Part shown: in pieces, positions 35,303 through 44,482 of the stretch
Layout of the letters: each line of letters opens with the position of its first letter
Position numbering within the stretch: the first letter of the stretch is position 1
Assembly (NCBI RefSeq): GCF_033097525.1
Contig: NZ_CP109907.1
Coordinates: forward strand, 1,488,001-1,552,000
Direction: 5' to 3'
Source of the DNA: Sphingobacterium sp. UGAL515B_05
GTDB lineage: Bacteria > Bacteroidota > Bacteroidia > Sphingobacteriales > Sphingobacteriaceae
Length of the DNA: 64,000 nt
Made by a program: the position numbers and the translations under genes
Notes under the pieces: model-generated
The model's database searches: none
The model's input: only the letters and a program-made list of their open reading frames with translations
Told to the model about the DNA's origin: nothing

Positions 35303-36730
35303 ATGAAAGTAAACCAACTTTTATTCCTAGCGACTGCGGCAGCTGCCGTAACCAGCTCTTGCCAAAAGGCACCTGTTTCAGAACAAGAAATCACCAAAGC
35401 AGTGACTTTTTCGTCAACAATCTCTAACCAAGTGACCACAAAAGCTGCTGGCGCAAACTGGGAAAGCAACGATGCAATCGGTGTTTTCATGAAAACCGGT
35501 AGTGGTTTAAGCAATGTATTGGCAAGCAACAAGCAGTATGTAACGACAAAAGGAGATGGAAATTTTAACGCAAGCAGCACTACGGAAGAAATCAATTACC
35601 CAGCTGATGGTTCCAATGTAGATTTTATTGCCTACTATCCTTACCAAACAACAATCACAAACAACATTTATCCGGTTAATGTAGCTGATCAAACCCAACA
35701 AAATAAAATTGATCTCTTATACGCTAATAACGTAACTGGAGCCAACAAAAATAAACCGAATGCGCAACTCCAATTTGGCCACAAACTCAGCAAAGTCGAA
35801 CTGACTGTTGCTGCTGGGACTGGTGTAAGTTCCCTATCAGGTCTTACGGTAACCTACAATGGATTTAATACTACAGCGAACTTCGACCTAGCAACTGGCA
35901 CATTGGCTGCTGGCGCTAACCCAGCTGCGATCAAAGCAAAAACTACAGCCGGAACATCGTCAACATTAGCAGAGGCCATCTTATTACCTGTAGCTAACGT
36001 TGCTGGTGCAAAAGTTGAATTCAAAATTGGTAATGAAACCTATACGTGGACTTTACCATCATCAACAACTTACGAAGCCGGTAAAAAATACAGCTACAAT
36101 ATCACCTTGCAAGAACAGGCTGGCAACAATGCAGCTATTGTGGCGTCTGGGAATATTACAGACTGGACCGATGTACCTTCGGGTTCATACGTGATCGGTA
36201 AAGACGAAGATAATGGTGGTACAACTGATCCTGTAGAACAAACATTGTATGAAGAAGATTTCGGGACAACCCCATTAAGTAAGGATGAAAAATTTAAAAT
36301 AGCTGATTTCAAAGGCTGGTCGAATACGACCGTTACATATTCCGATCAATATGCAAAAGCGGATATTAGAACAACTGGGACTATTGTAAACAATCACGTA
36401 TGGTTGCCTACTACAGGTAATTCAGAGCTGGCTATAGAAGGAATTAATACAGAAAAATCAAGTAAATTAAAAGTTTCGTTTGATGTGGCAATTGGGACAT
36501 CAAAGGATTTCGACCTGCAAAATCTAGCAATCATATTTAACGGTCAAACATTCAATCCTGAATCTAAAATGATTCTTTCTGCAGATGCAAATAAATTCAT
36601 TAATGTAACAGTAGATCTTTCTACTGCAACTACACTTTCTGCTAACTCAAAATTATCCTTCTTCTCAGATATCCAGACCAACAAAGCTGGTCTTCGCATC
36701 GATAATATCGTCTTAAAAGGCTTAAAATAA
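35303..36730 (+). CDS. Fimbrillin-like lipoprotein with shared C-terminal beta domain
   Basis: A 475-residue lipoprotein, with the cysteine at residue 20 (AAAVTSSC). Residues about 30-290 repeat the fimbrillin-like domain of the upstream nuclease: TTKAAGANWESNDAIGVFM, VDFIAYYPYQT, LLYANNV, LQFGHKLSKVELTV. Residues about 313-475 are a different domain (EEDFGTT, KIADFKGW, ADIRTTG, VWLPTTGN, LRIDNIVLKG) that recurs at the end of the DUF5689 protein at 39546-40925. It resembles a carbohydrate-binding-like or choice-of-anchor beta sandwich, but I cannot name the family. No enzyme motif is visible. The gene follows the nuclease gene by 37 bases. It is probably a surface binding or scaffold protein (inference). 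Confidence 0.85.
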   Translation: MKVNQLLFLATAAAAVTSSCQKAPVSEQEITKAVTFSSTISNQVTTKAAGANWESNDAIGVFMKTGSGLSNVLASNKQYVTTKGDGNFNASSTTEEINYPADGSNVDFIAYYPYQTTITNNIYPVNVADQTQQNKIDLLYANNVTGANKNKPNAQLQFGHKLSKVELTVAAGTGVSSLSGLTVTYNGFNTTANFDLATGTLAAGANPAAIKAKTTAGTSSTLAEAILLPVANVAGAKVEFKIGNETYTWTLPSSTTYEAGKKYSYNITLQEQAGNNAAIVASGNITDWTDVPSGSYVIGKDEDNGGTTDPVEQTLYEEDFGTTPLSKDEKFKIADFKGWSNTTVTYSDQYAKADIRTTGTIVNNHVWLPTTGNSELAIEGINTEKSSKLKVSFDVAIGTSKDFDLQNLAIIFNGQTFNPESKMILSADANKFINVTVDLSTATTLSANSKLSFFSDIQTNKAGLRIDNIVLKGLK

Positions 36731-36749
36731 ATACAATAAAAACATCCTC

Positions 36750-36780
36750 AAATGCAACACATCTAAAATGTGTTGCATTT
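36750..36780 (+). other. 12-pair hairpin between operon genes
   Basis: AAATGCAACACA and TGTGTTGCATTT form a perfect stem around a 7-base loop, 19 bases after the stop of the fimbrillin-like gene and 36 bases before the receptor gene. No T-run follows, so it is more likely an mRNA-stabilising or processing element, or a partial attenuator, than a full terminator. Confidence 0.5.
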
Positions 36781-36816
36781 GTCATCTAAATACATTTCAC
36801 TATTTAACCTCAAGCT

Positions 36817-39534
36817 ATGTATAAAAAATACATACTTTTTGCCCTCTTATCTGCTGCCAGTACACCTATATTTGCCCAAAGGGCCAATGTACAGGGTATT
36901 GTCCGCAACCAGGTGAGCAAAGAACCTTTCTCCAATGTACGTCTCGTCTTTGAGAAAAATCAAAAGTCGGTCGTCACCGATTCCAAAGGGAACTTCAGTC
37001 TACCGAAGTTAAACTCGGGTGAGGAAACTATCCTGATCACAGGTGGTAACATCCAGGAGGTCAAAATTACCGTTCAGATCCCTGCCTCTGGCCTTCTCAA
37101 AATGGACGACATCTACGTCCTTCCAAGTACCGACAATGATAATATGGTACAGTTGAGCATGGCCGCCGATGATCTATTGGATGATGACAACGAATCTTTC
37201 GACCAAAACATTGCTGCCAAGATTATCCTTTCTAACGACGTATACGTCAACAAAATTGGTTATCAGCTCTCTCAATTCCGTTTTCGCCTCCGCGGATACA
37301 ACAACCGCTACGAACAAAAATACATCAACGGCGTACACTTCAACGACCAATTGCGCGGAGTCTTCAACTATGCTTCCATCGGTGCCATCAATGATTTGAC
37401 CCGAAATGGAGACCAAGACAATGCTATGGACGCCTCGACCTTTACATTCGGCTCCATCGGCGGTTCCGAAAATATCAATATGCGCGCCAGCGCTTTCGCC
37501 AAAGGAGCAAAAGCAACAGCCACATACACCAACCGCAATTATTATAGCCGGGGTATGCTGAGCTATTCAACGGGACTAATGGACAACGGCTGGGCATTTA
37601 CAGGCTTACTCGGTGGTCGCTATGCGGATAAAGGAAATATTGAAGGTACATTTTACAAAAACTTCTCCTACGCACTTTCCATCGAAAAACAATTCCAGCA
37701 AGGTAAACATAGTTTATCATTGGTCACCTTTGGTTCACCGGTAGAGCGTGGCCAACAATCGGGTTCTTTTCAGGAAGCTTATGACCTCCTCGACAACAAC
37801 CTATACAACCCCAATTGGGGCTACCAAGACGGAAAAATCAGGAATTCGCGTGTCGTCACTGCTTATGACCCTACCGCAATCCTTTCACATATCTGGAAAA
37901 TCGATCCAAATACAAAACTAACGACAGGTATATCGCTGCACTATGGCAAGTATGCCAGTACAGCATTAAACTGGTACAACGGGCCGGATCCTAGACCAGA
38001 CTATTACCGCAATTTGCCGAGTTATTTTACGGATTCCATTACCAATCAGTTCTATACGAACTTATGGCAATCGGCCAAAGTATCGCAAGTGGACTGGGAC
38101 AATTTATACCTCGTCAACAAGCTCGAAAATAAAATCAACGATGGTGCAGCCATCTACATGTTGGAGAAACGCCATAGCGACCTATTGGAAAGCAGTTTTA
38201 ATACCACGCTCAACAAAACAATCAATGAGCATGCTAAACTGACGCTCGGTATAGGCGCCAAAGGTTCCCAATCGCAACAGTATAAAACTGTAGCGGATCT
38301 ACTGGGCGCCGAATATGTACTGGATATTGACAAATTCTCTGAACGTGACTTTGGACAAAATACAGGTCAGAGCCAAAACGACTTGTTAAATCCCAACTTT
38401 AAGGCACGCAAAGATGATATTTTTGGATATCGTTACAACATCAATATCAAATCTGCGAATGCTTGGTTACAAAACGAATACACGTATTCGAACATCGACT
38501 TTTTCTACGCTACACAGCTTTCTTACACCAGTTTTCAACGCGTAGGCTACATGAAAAATGGACGCTTCCCGACCAATTCTTATGGTAAAGGGCAAGAACA
38601 CCATTTTTTTGACTATGCTTTCAAGGGTGGAATGACCTACAAATTCAATGGCCGCCATTTATTAAACGCCAAAATTAGCTATCAGACCAAAGCACCATTG
38701 GCCAATGATGCTTATATCTCACCAAGGGTAAGTGACTTTACTTTTGAAGACCTCAAAAGTGCCAAGATATTCTCTACAGACATCAGTTATGTCTTCTCCT
38801 TGCCGAAACTAAATGGTCGTTTATCGGTCTTTCAGACCAACTTTACAGATCTCATCAGCCGACAAAGTTACTACAACGATGCCGCCCGTACCTTTATCAA
38901 CCATGGACTAAAAGATATGAACCAGGTCAATAGAGGTATTGAGCTCGGATTGACCTATAAAGTTGACAACAATTGGAGTATTGATCTCGCAGCAACAAAG
39001 GCTGAATACTATTACAGCAACAACCCAATGGGAGCACAAAACTCCGAAAATGGATTGATCAATAATGAACGCGAGATGGTGTACCTCAATAACTACTATG
39101 TTGGTGGAATGCCACAGACCGCAGGAACTTTAGGAGTCCGTTATTTCGTAAACTACTGGTTTTTTGGCGCTAATTTAAATTACGCTGGCGATATGTATCT
39201 ATCGAAAGCTCCTCTTCGTCAGTTGGCATCTAACTACAGCACCATCAATCCGTACGATCCGGAGCTCGATAATGCTTATCATATCCTTACTGATCAAGAA
39301 AAGTTCAAAAATAGCGCAACAGTCGATCTATCAATCGGTAAAATTCTTTACCTGAAAAATCGCAATTCAATGAACTTCAATTTAGCGGTCAATAACGTCT
39401 TAAATAACAAAAACATCAGAACTGGAGGTTTCGAAAATGCACGTTTGGATATTACTGCAGCAAATAAGTTTGCATCCAAATATTATTACATGCAGGGAAT
39501 CAACTGTTTTATGAATGTATCCTATAGATTTTAA
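36817..39534 (+). CDS. TonB-dependent receptor with carboxypeptidase-like N-terminal domain
   Basis: A 905-residue outer-membrane transporter. The signal peptide covers about 1-20 (LLSAASTPIFAQ). A carboxypeptidase-regulatory-like domain spans about 24-105 (NVQGIVRNQVSKEPFSNVRL). The plug starts near residue 125 (QNIAAKIILSNDVYVNKIGY, FRFRLRGYNNRYEQKYING), and a barrel ends with FMNVSYRF. There is no STN domain and no SusD gene beside it, which separates it from the SusC proteins of this window. The genes on both sides encode nuclease or DUF5689 proteins, so its ligand may be an oligonucleotide, nucleoside or phosphate product (inference). Confidence 0.9.
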   Translation: MYKKYILFALLSAASTPIFAQRANVQGIVRNQVSKEPFSNVRLVFEKNQKSVVTDSKGNFSLPKLNSGEETILITGGNIQEVKITVQIPASGLLKMDDIYVLPSTDNDNMVQLSMAADDLLDDDNESFDQNIAAKIILSNDVYVNKIGYQLSQFRFRLRGYNNRYEQKYINGVHFNDQLRGVFNYASIGAINDLTRNGDQDNAMDASTFTFGSIGGSENINMRASAFAKGAKATATYTNRNYYSRGMLSYSTGLMDNGWAFTGLLGGRYADKGNIEGTFYKNFSYALSIEKQFQQGKHSLSLVTFGSPVERGQQSGSFQEAYDLLDNNLYNPNWGYQDGKIRNSRVVTAYDPTAILSHIWKIDPNTKLTTGISLHYGKYASTALNWYNGPDPRPDYYRNLPSYFTDSITNQFYTNLWQSAKVSQVDWDNLYLVNKLENKINDGAAIYMLEKRHSDLLESSFNTTLNKTINEHAKLTLGIGAKGSQSQQYKTVADLLGAEYVLDIDKFSERDFGQNTGQSQNDLLNPNFKARKDDIFGYRYNINIKSANAWLQNEYTYSNIDFFYATQLSYTSFQRVGYMKNGRFPTNSYGKGQEHHFFDYAFKGGMTYKFNGRHLLNAKISYQTKAPLANDAYISPRVSDFTFEDLKSAKIFSTDISYVFSLPKLNGRLSVFQTNFTDLISRQSYYNDAARTFINHGLKDMNQVNRGIELGLTYKVDNNWSIDLAATKAEYYYSNNPMGAQNSENGLINNEREMVYLNNYYVGGMPQTAGTLGVRYFVNYWFFGANLNYAGDMYLSKAPLRQLASNYSTINPYDPELDNAYHILTDQEKFKNSATVDLSIGKILYLKNRNSMNFNLAVNNVLNNKNIRTGGFENARLDITAANKFASKYYYMQGINCFMNVSYRF

Positions 39535-39545
39535 TCTCGACAATA

Positions 39546-40925
39546 ATGAACAAAAAAAATATACAAGCTGTCTATACATCGATGCTATCGGCTATCTGTA
39601 TTGGACTCATCTTATTTACAGGAGCCTGTAAGCGTGATCCTGAAGCCCCTCTATTGACTAAACCGATCTATGAGGGTCCCAATGCCAACACAACGATAGC
39701 CGCATTGAAAGAAAAATATGCTAACATTACCGATCCAAAAGTAATCGATGAGGATCTGATCATTAAAGCACTGGTGACCGGAAACGACATTTCGGGCAAT
39801 ATCTACAAACAATTGTACATTCAGGATGAAACTGCTGCCATCAATCTAGGAGTCGACCAAAATAGCATGTACACAACTTTCCGCGCAGGCCAGGAAGTGT
39901 TTATCAACTTAAAAGGCCTGTCCATGGTGAAATATGGCAGTGAACTACAGATCGGTTTCAGTGGAACCAATGCCAACCGTATCGCCTGGGAAATTTTCAA
40001 AGAACATACCAAAGTAAACGGATGGCCAAATGCGGCCAATTTAACGCCATTGGAAGTTGATCTTTCTAAATTAGACGCTTCGATGGTCAACAAGTTGGTG
40101 ATCATTAAAAATGTGCGTTTTAACAACGGTGGTGTCAATGCTTTCGCAGGTGGAACGGCGACTGTTAGCGAAGTAGTCAAAGATGCGAATGGCAAAACAT
40201 TGGATGTCCGCAACAGTAACTTCTCCAGTTTTGCTAAAGATATCCTTCCTAAAGGGAATGGAACATTAGTCGGAATATTGGGCCGTTACAATGGTGGCTG
40301 GCAGCTCTTCCTGCGTGATAAAACAGATGTGATTGACTTTGATGGAACTGACGCCGGAACAACACCAACTGACCCTGAAACCGGAGGAACAATTTTCAAC
40401 GAGACATTTGGAAATGGCACCTACCCGAGTGGCAACCGTCCTAAAATTGCAGATTTCACCGATTTCGATATGAAAGCTCCGGTGACCTACACCGAGGAAA
40501 GTGGTTCGGCAGATATTCGTACAGCGACAGGAATCAGTGCCTCGGTATGGCTTCCGGCAAACAAAGATATTACACTGAAAATCGCCGGAATACAAACGGC
40601 CAACAAAACGGATCTTACATTGAGCTACCAACTTGTTCCTAATATTTACAATGTTGGTGAAGCAACCAACCTCAATGCCATGAAGGTGAAGGTCAACGGA
40701 ACAACTTATACGATTCCAAGCACACCAGTAGCGATCAACTCAACAGATGATCGTAATAAATATTACACCGTCAGTATTCCAAACATTACAGCTGCAGCGA
40801 CAAGTACCGTCGAATTTATAATGACTGGCGCTGACAATGCCTTTGGCTTCCGTTTAGATAATATTAAAATCGTAAGCGCAACTGGCGGAAACGGTTCTGG
40901 CAATACGATTATCGTTACTAAATAA
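39546..40925 (+). CDS. DUF5689 lipoprotein with shared C-terminal beta domain
   Basis: A 459-residue lipoprotein, cysteine at residue 28 (LILFTGAC). Residues about 45-270 fit DUF5689, an OB-fold-like domain (TTIAALKEKYANI, IIKALVTGNDISGNIYKQLY, GWQLFLRDKTDVIDFDG). Residues about 282-455 (NETFGNG, KIADFTDF, ADIRTATG, VWLPANKD, FRLDNIKIV) match the C-terminal domain of the fimbrillin-like protein at 35303-36730. OB folds often bind nucleic acids, which would suit the nuclease neighbours, but this is inference. The gene lies 11 bases after the receptor and 7 bases before the phosphatase/nuclease gene. Confidence 0.85.
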   Translation: MNKKNIQAVYTSMLSAICIGLILFTGACKRDPEAPLLTKPIYEGPNANTTIAALKEKYANITDPKVIDEDLIIKALVTGNDISGNIYKQLYIQDETAAINLGVDQNSMYTTFRAGQEVFINLKGLSMVKYGSELQIGFSGTNANRIAWEIFKEHTKVNGWPNAANLTPLEVDLSKLDASMVNKLVIIKNVRFNNGGVNAFAGGTATVSEVVKDANGKTLDVRNSNFSSFAKDILPKGNGTLVGILGRYNGGWQLFLRDKTDVIDFDGTDAGTTPTDPETGGTIFNETFGNGTYPSGNRPKIADFTDFDMKAPVTYTEESGSADIRTATGISASVWLPANKDITLKIAGIQTANKTDLTLSYQLVPNIYNVGEATNLNAMKVKVNGTTYTIPSTPVAINSTDDRNKYYTVSIPNITAAATSTVEFIMTGADNAFGFRLDNIKIVSATGGNGSGNTIIVTK

Positions 40926-40932
40926 ATAAGAA

Positions 40933-41958
40933 ATGAGATATCAACAGATTAGCTGTATTTTACTTCTTCTTCTATTTGGTGTAAAACTGGGTTCTGCACA
41001 GAGCAATCGTCGCGTATACCCCGTCGCCTTCTACAATTTGGAGAACCTATACGATCCTGTAAAAGATTCAACGATCAATGACGATGAGTTTACACCAAAG
41101 GGTGCCAATACATGGACAGAAGCTAAGTATCAGCAAAAAATAAAAAACATGGCACGAGCGATTCGTGCCATCGGTTCACCTAGTTCTAGTTTGGGTCCTA
41201 TCGCTCTAGGGGTAGCCGAAATTGAGAACCGTCGGGTTTTGGAAGATCTTACACGAGATCCCCAGCTCCGTGAGCTGGGATTAAAGATCGTTCATCACGA
41301 TTCTCCTGACCGTCGCGGTGTGGATGTTGGGTTCCTTTACAATCCGGAATTCTTCACGCCTTTTAATGACAGGGTTCATCCATTCAACCTACCGGAAAAC
41401 CCAGGCTTTAAGACGAGAGATCAACTATTGGTATCCGGTACGATTGCTGGAGATACGGTACATATCATTGTCAATCACTGGCCTTCGCGTTATGGCAATA
41501 AATCTTCTGAACTTCGCGAATTTGCAGCAGGTATTACCAAAGGTATCTGTGATTCCCTATATCGTGAAAATCCCGAGGCCAAGATTATTATCATGGGCGA
41601 TTTAAATGATGATCCCAAAGATAAAAGTGTAAGGGAAGTATTGCAGGCCAAGAAAAACCCGCAGGATGTACCTGCGCAGGGCTTATATAATACCATGTGG
41701 AAGTTTTACGATAAGGGAATTGGATCACTGGGCTATCAGGGACAATGGAATCTCTTTGATCAGATCATCATTTCCAGACCTTTATTGGACAATAAAAACA
41801 AGGGTTTACGTTTTGTCAAAGCTGAAATCTTCAATCGGGATTTTTTGGTGCAACAGGAAGGCCGAAACAAAGGTTATCCGCACCGAACATTTTCTGGGGG
41901 AGTATTTATCAATGGCTACTCAGACCACTTTCCAACATTGATCTATTTGGTAAAATAA
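40933..41958 (+). CDS. Exported endonuclease/exonuclease/phosphatase-family protein
   Basis: A 341-residue exported enzyme; the signal peptide ends near residue 23 (LLLLLFGVKLGSAQS). The fold of the DNase I/exonuclease III/phosphatase superfamily is seen in VAFYNLENLYDP (metal-binding Glu37), ALGVAEIENRRVLEDL, VNHWPSR, IIMGDLNDDPKD and the final GYSDHFPTLIY catalytic Asp-His. It could be a DNase, a phosphodiesterase or a phosphatase; the sequence does not decide. As the last gene of the operon that starts with a surface nuclease, it may trim or dephosphorylate imported oligonucleotides in the periplasm. Confidence 0.9.
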   Translation: MRYQQISCILLLLLFGVKLGSAQSNRRVYPVAFYNLENLYDPVKDSTINDDEFTPKGANTWTEAKYQQKIKNMARAIRAIGSPSSSLGPIALGVAEIENRRVLEDLTRDPQLRELGLKIVHHDSPDRRGVDVGFLYNPEFFTPFNDRVHPFNLPENPGFKTRDQLLVSGTIAGDTVHIIVNHWPSRYGNKSSELREFAAGITKGICDSLYRENPEAKIIIMGDLNDDPKDKSVREVLQAKKNPQDVPAQGLYNTMWKFYDKGIGSLGYQGQWNLFDQIIISRPLLDNKNKGLRFVKAEIFNRDFLVQQEGRNKGYPHRTFSGGVFINGYSDHFPTLIYLVK

Positions 41959-42000
41959 TATAAATGAAATCCGATTAACTCTTCTTAAGCGGAATTAAAG

Positions 42001-42035
42001 ATAGGAGCTCGTTATAAATGAGCTCCTATTTTTTT
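42001..42035 (+). terminator. Terminator of the nuclease operon
   Basis: ATAGGAGCTC and GAGCTCCTAT form a perfect 10-pair stem with a 9-base loop and seven Ts. It lies 42 bases after the last stop codon of the operon. Confidence 0.85.
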
Positions 42036-42143
42036 GATCTCCCCCGGTCTTCAGTAATCTTTTTATTATACACAAGATATAAACTACCATTTAATCTCAT
42101 TATTATACCATGGTTCAACCGCAATTTTTACTAGATTTAGCAG

Positions 42144-42788
42144 ATGAAGCTTATACTATTTGATCTGGACGGAACACTGCTAGACACATTACAGGACCTC
42201 GGGGACAGCTGCAATGCTATTCTTGAACAATATGGATATCCAACCCATCCCCTTGTTGCTTATAAGAAATTTGTCGGCAACGGTGTCCAAAAACTTATCG
42301 AACGCGCATTACCGCAAGAAGCACGGACAGAAAATATCATCTCAACTTTACTCAGTGCCTTTAAAGTGTATTATGAGCAAAAGCCCATAACGCACACAAA
42401 ACCATATACCGGCATTATACCGCTACTACAAGAACTGAAATCATTAGGCTATCTCATCTCGGTAGCATCAAATAAATACCATGAAGCGGTGATACCTTTG
42501 ATGGCCGAATACTTTCCCGATATTTCATTTGATCTCGTCCTGGGGCATCGAACAGGTCGCCCCGCCAAGCCTGATCCCGATATTGTCTTCGACAGTATCC
42601 AAACACTCGGTGTTAGCAAACAGGATTGCTTTTATGTAGGCGATTCATCCGTGGATATGGATACCGCCAATAATGCCGGGGTAACAGCTATTGGTGTTAC
42701 CTGGGGCTTTCGCGATGAAGACGAATTGAGACAACACGGTGCACAGCATATTATCCACCATCCACAGGAACTGTTGGCAATTCTATAA
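42144..42788 (+). CDS. gph: HAD-superfamily phosphatase, phosphoglycolate phosphatase-like
   Basis: A 214-residue cytosolic HAD hydrolase with the four motifs: nucleophile block LILFDLDGTLLDTLQDL at the N-terminus, ISVASNKYHEAV (motif II), GRPAKPDPDIVFDSI (motif III lysine) and CFYVGDSSVDMDTANNAGV (motif IV). Length and cap type fit the phosphoglycolate phosphatase (Gph) group, which clears 2-phosphoglycolate from DNA repair, but related HAD enzymes accept other phosphomonoesters. It sits between two terminators and is therefore transcribed alone. Its place next to a nucleic-acid operon may be chance. The symbol is tentative. Confidence 0.8.
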   Translation: MKLILFDLDGTLLDTLQDLGDSCNAILEQYGYPTHPLVAYKKFVGNGVQKLIERALPQEARTENIISTLLSAFKVYYEQKPITHTKPYTGIIPLLQELKSLGYLISVASNKYHEAVIPLMAEYFPDISFDLVLGHRTGRPAKPDPDIVFDSIQTLGVSKQDCFYVGDSSVDMDTANNAGVTAIGVTWGFRDEDELRQHGAQHIIHHPQELLAIL

Positions 42789-42791
42789 AAG

Positions 42792-42821
42792 AAAAAGGCG
42801 GGATTTAAATCCCGCCTTTTT
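42792..42821 (+). terminator. Terminator of the HAD phosphatase gene
   Basis: A perfect 30-base palindrome with core GGCGGGATTT / AAATCCCGCC and A and T tracts on its flanks, immediately after the stop codon. The minus-strand copy could also help protect the 3' side of the convergent fucosidase gene. Confidence 0.85.
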
Positions 42822-42907
42822 CGATCACTGCCAGTGGTCTGGAGTAGCGCTCATATACATTTGAAATGCCGATGAGATCGCGAAAACCTTCGCGCGAATG
42901 CCAAAAT

Positions 42908-44416
42908 TTACATTTTTGCATCCATGAGTTGATCACCCTGTACTTTTGGCTTACCAAGCTTCATTTTTACAACAAAAGCTTTATCTGCACTAAACGTTGC
43001 CGGAAGAACAACATCATAGTATGTATTCTTATCAAGATCCAAACCAATATCGGAACGTTTAAGAGCTAATGATTGACCATTTTGCAATAAGACAGCCTCT
43101 ACTGGAACCTCAGCTGAATTCTTCGGTACAGCAATGCGGACAATATTATTGACCGGTCGATTAAAGACAGTAAGATAGAGGTTGTCCTCTTTTTTTGTAA
43201 AATACCCCAATTTAGATGGAGCAAGTCCTGCATGTCTCACACCATAAACAGCTTCACCATTGGTTTTGATCCAGTCTCCAATCTCTTTCGCCAATTTATC
43301 CTCTCCTGGATGCATCCGACCATTTCCATCCGGGCCAAAATTCAACACGAAATTCCCGTTCATCGACACACAATTCATCAACATATCGATCAAATCGTCG
43401 GATGTCTTTGTATAAATACCCGACCAATCTTTCATGTACCCCCAACCATTTGGTGGTATCGTCATGACACAATCCCAATCACGCCCCTCTAGCCATTCAA
43501 ATTCTTTCGGCATCTTACGCTCCCAGCCTTGCTCATAATCTCCCAACATATCACCATTCGAGTCGAAATGCCGCTTTCCAAATTCATCGTTTCGAAAACG
43601 ACTACCAATGATTAGGCCCGGGTGTTTCTCGCGGAGTTCCTTTTCCAGTTTATAGGTAAAGTCATAGGACTGAATCCAGGACTGATCCCAGGTACCATCG
43701 AACCAAAATCCTTTTATCTGCGGATAGTTTTGAAGCAGCTCCAACAATTGGTTACGGGTATACTCCAAAAACTTATTGAATTTTGCCTTTTCTTCCGGTG
43801 TAGACGGCGCCTTACCCATATAGTTTGAATTATTCCATTCTAAGATCGAAAAATACAAAAACACATCTATCCCTTCAGCGGTGTAAGCGTCTACAACCTG
43901 CTTGACGATGTCTTTTTTATAAGGGCTTTTCTTAATGGTATAGTCTGTATACTTCGAAGGCCATAAGGCAAATCCATCGTGATGTTTGGTTGTAAAAATC
44001 AGGTATTTTGCCCCCATTTCTTTAGCCTGCTTAGCCCATAGCTTTGCGTCAAATCCTTTGGGATTAAATTGCTTGTATAAATTATCATAGGTGTTTTTCC
44101 AGTCCTTTGGTGCAGTAGGTCCACTCCAGGTACGAATCCATTCGGAAGCGGCCGCACCTTTACGAGCACTTACTCCTTCCCATTCATTGCCAGGAATTGC
44201 ATAAAGGCCCCAATGGATAAACTGTCCTAAACCATATGTCCGAAAACGCTCCATCGCTTCATCGGTTCGATGTGCCGGTGTTAAAGGCCCGTATTTTACG
44301 TCAATTCTTTGCTCCACCTTTTTGCGTGGCCCAGTCCATTGGGCAGAAACAGTTTTCCCGGCCAATAGCGCACCAGCCAAGAGCAAGGGCATCATCAATC
44401 TGTTATAGCTTATCAT
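42908..44416 (-). CDS. Exported alpha-L-fucosidase, GH29 family
   Basis: A 502-residue exported glycosidase. The signal peptide covers about 1-25 (LLLAGALLAGKTVSAQ). GH29 features include GLGQFIHWGLYAIPGNEWE, YLIFTTKHHDGFALWPSKYT and the nucleophile motif IKGFWFDGTWDQ (aspartate near residue 240). The enzyme releases L-fucose by a retaining mechanism. It follows a GH20 hexosaminidase gene on the same strand by 66 bases, with no terminator between them, so the pair probably forms an operon for fucosylated, GlcNAc-containing glycans. The C-terminus (residues about 400-490) looks like a small beta domain. Confidence 0.93.
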   Translation of the reverse strand: MISYNRLMMPLLLAGALLAGKTVSAQWTGPRKKVEQRIDVKYGPLTPAHRTDEAMERFRTYGLGQFIHWGLYAIPGNEWEGVSARKGAAASEWIRTWSGPTAPKDWKNTYDNLYKQFNPKGFDAKLWAKQAKEMGAKYLIFTTKHHDGFALWPSKYTDYTIKKSPYKKDIVKQVVDAYTAEGIDVFLYFSILEWNNSNYMGKAPSTPEEKAKFNKFLEYTRNQLLELLQNYPQIKGFWFDGTWDQSWIQSYDFTYKLEKELREKHPGLIIGSRFRNDEFGKRHFDSNGDMLGDYEQGWERKMPKEFEWLEGRDWDCVMTIPPNGWGYMKDWSGIYTKTSDDLIDMLMNCVSMNGNFVLNFGPDGNGRMHPGEDKLAKEIGDWIKTNGEAVYGVRHAGLAPSKLGYFTKKEDNLYLTVFNRPVNNIVRIAVPKNSAEVPVEAVLLQNGQSLALKRSDIGLDLDKNTYYDVVLPATFSADKAFVVKMKLGKPKVQGDQLMDAKM

Positions 44417-44482
44417 ATTTTATCTAATTGTTTATTACCACGATTCTATATAGTCCAACTTATTCAAAGACAAAAAACGCAA

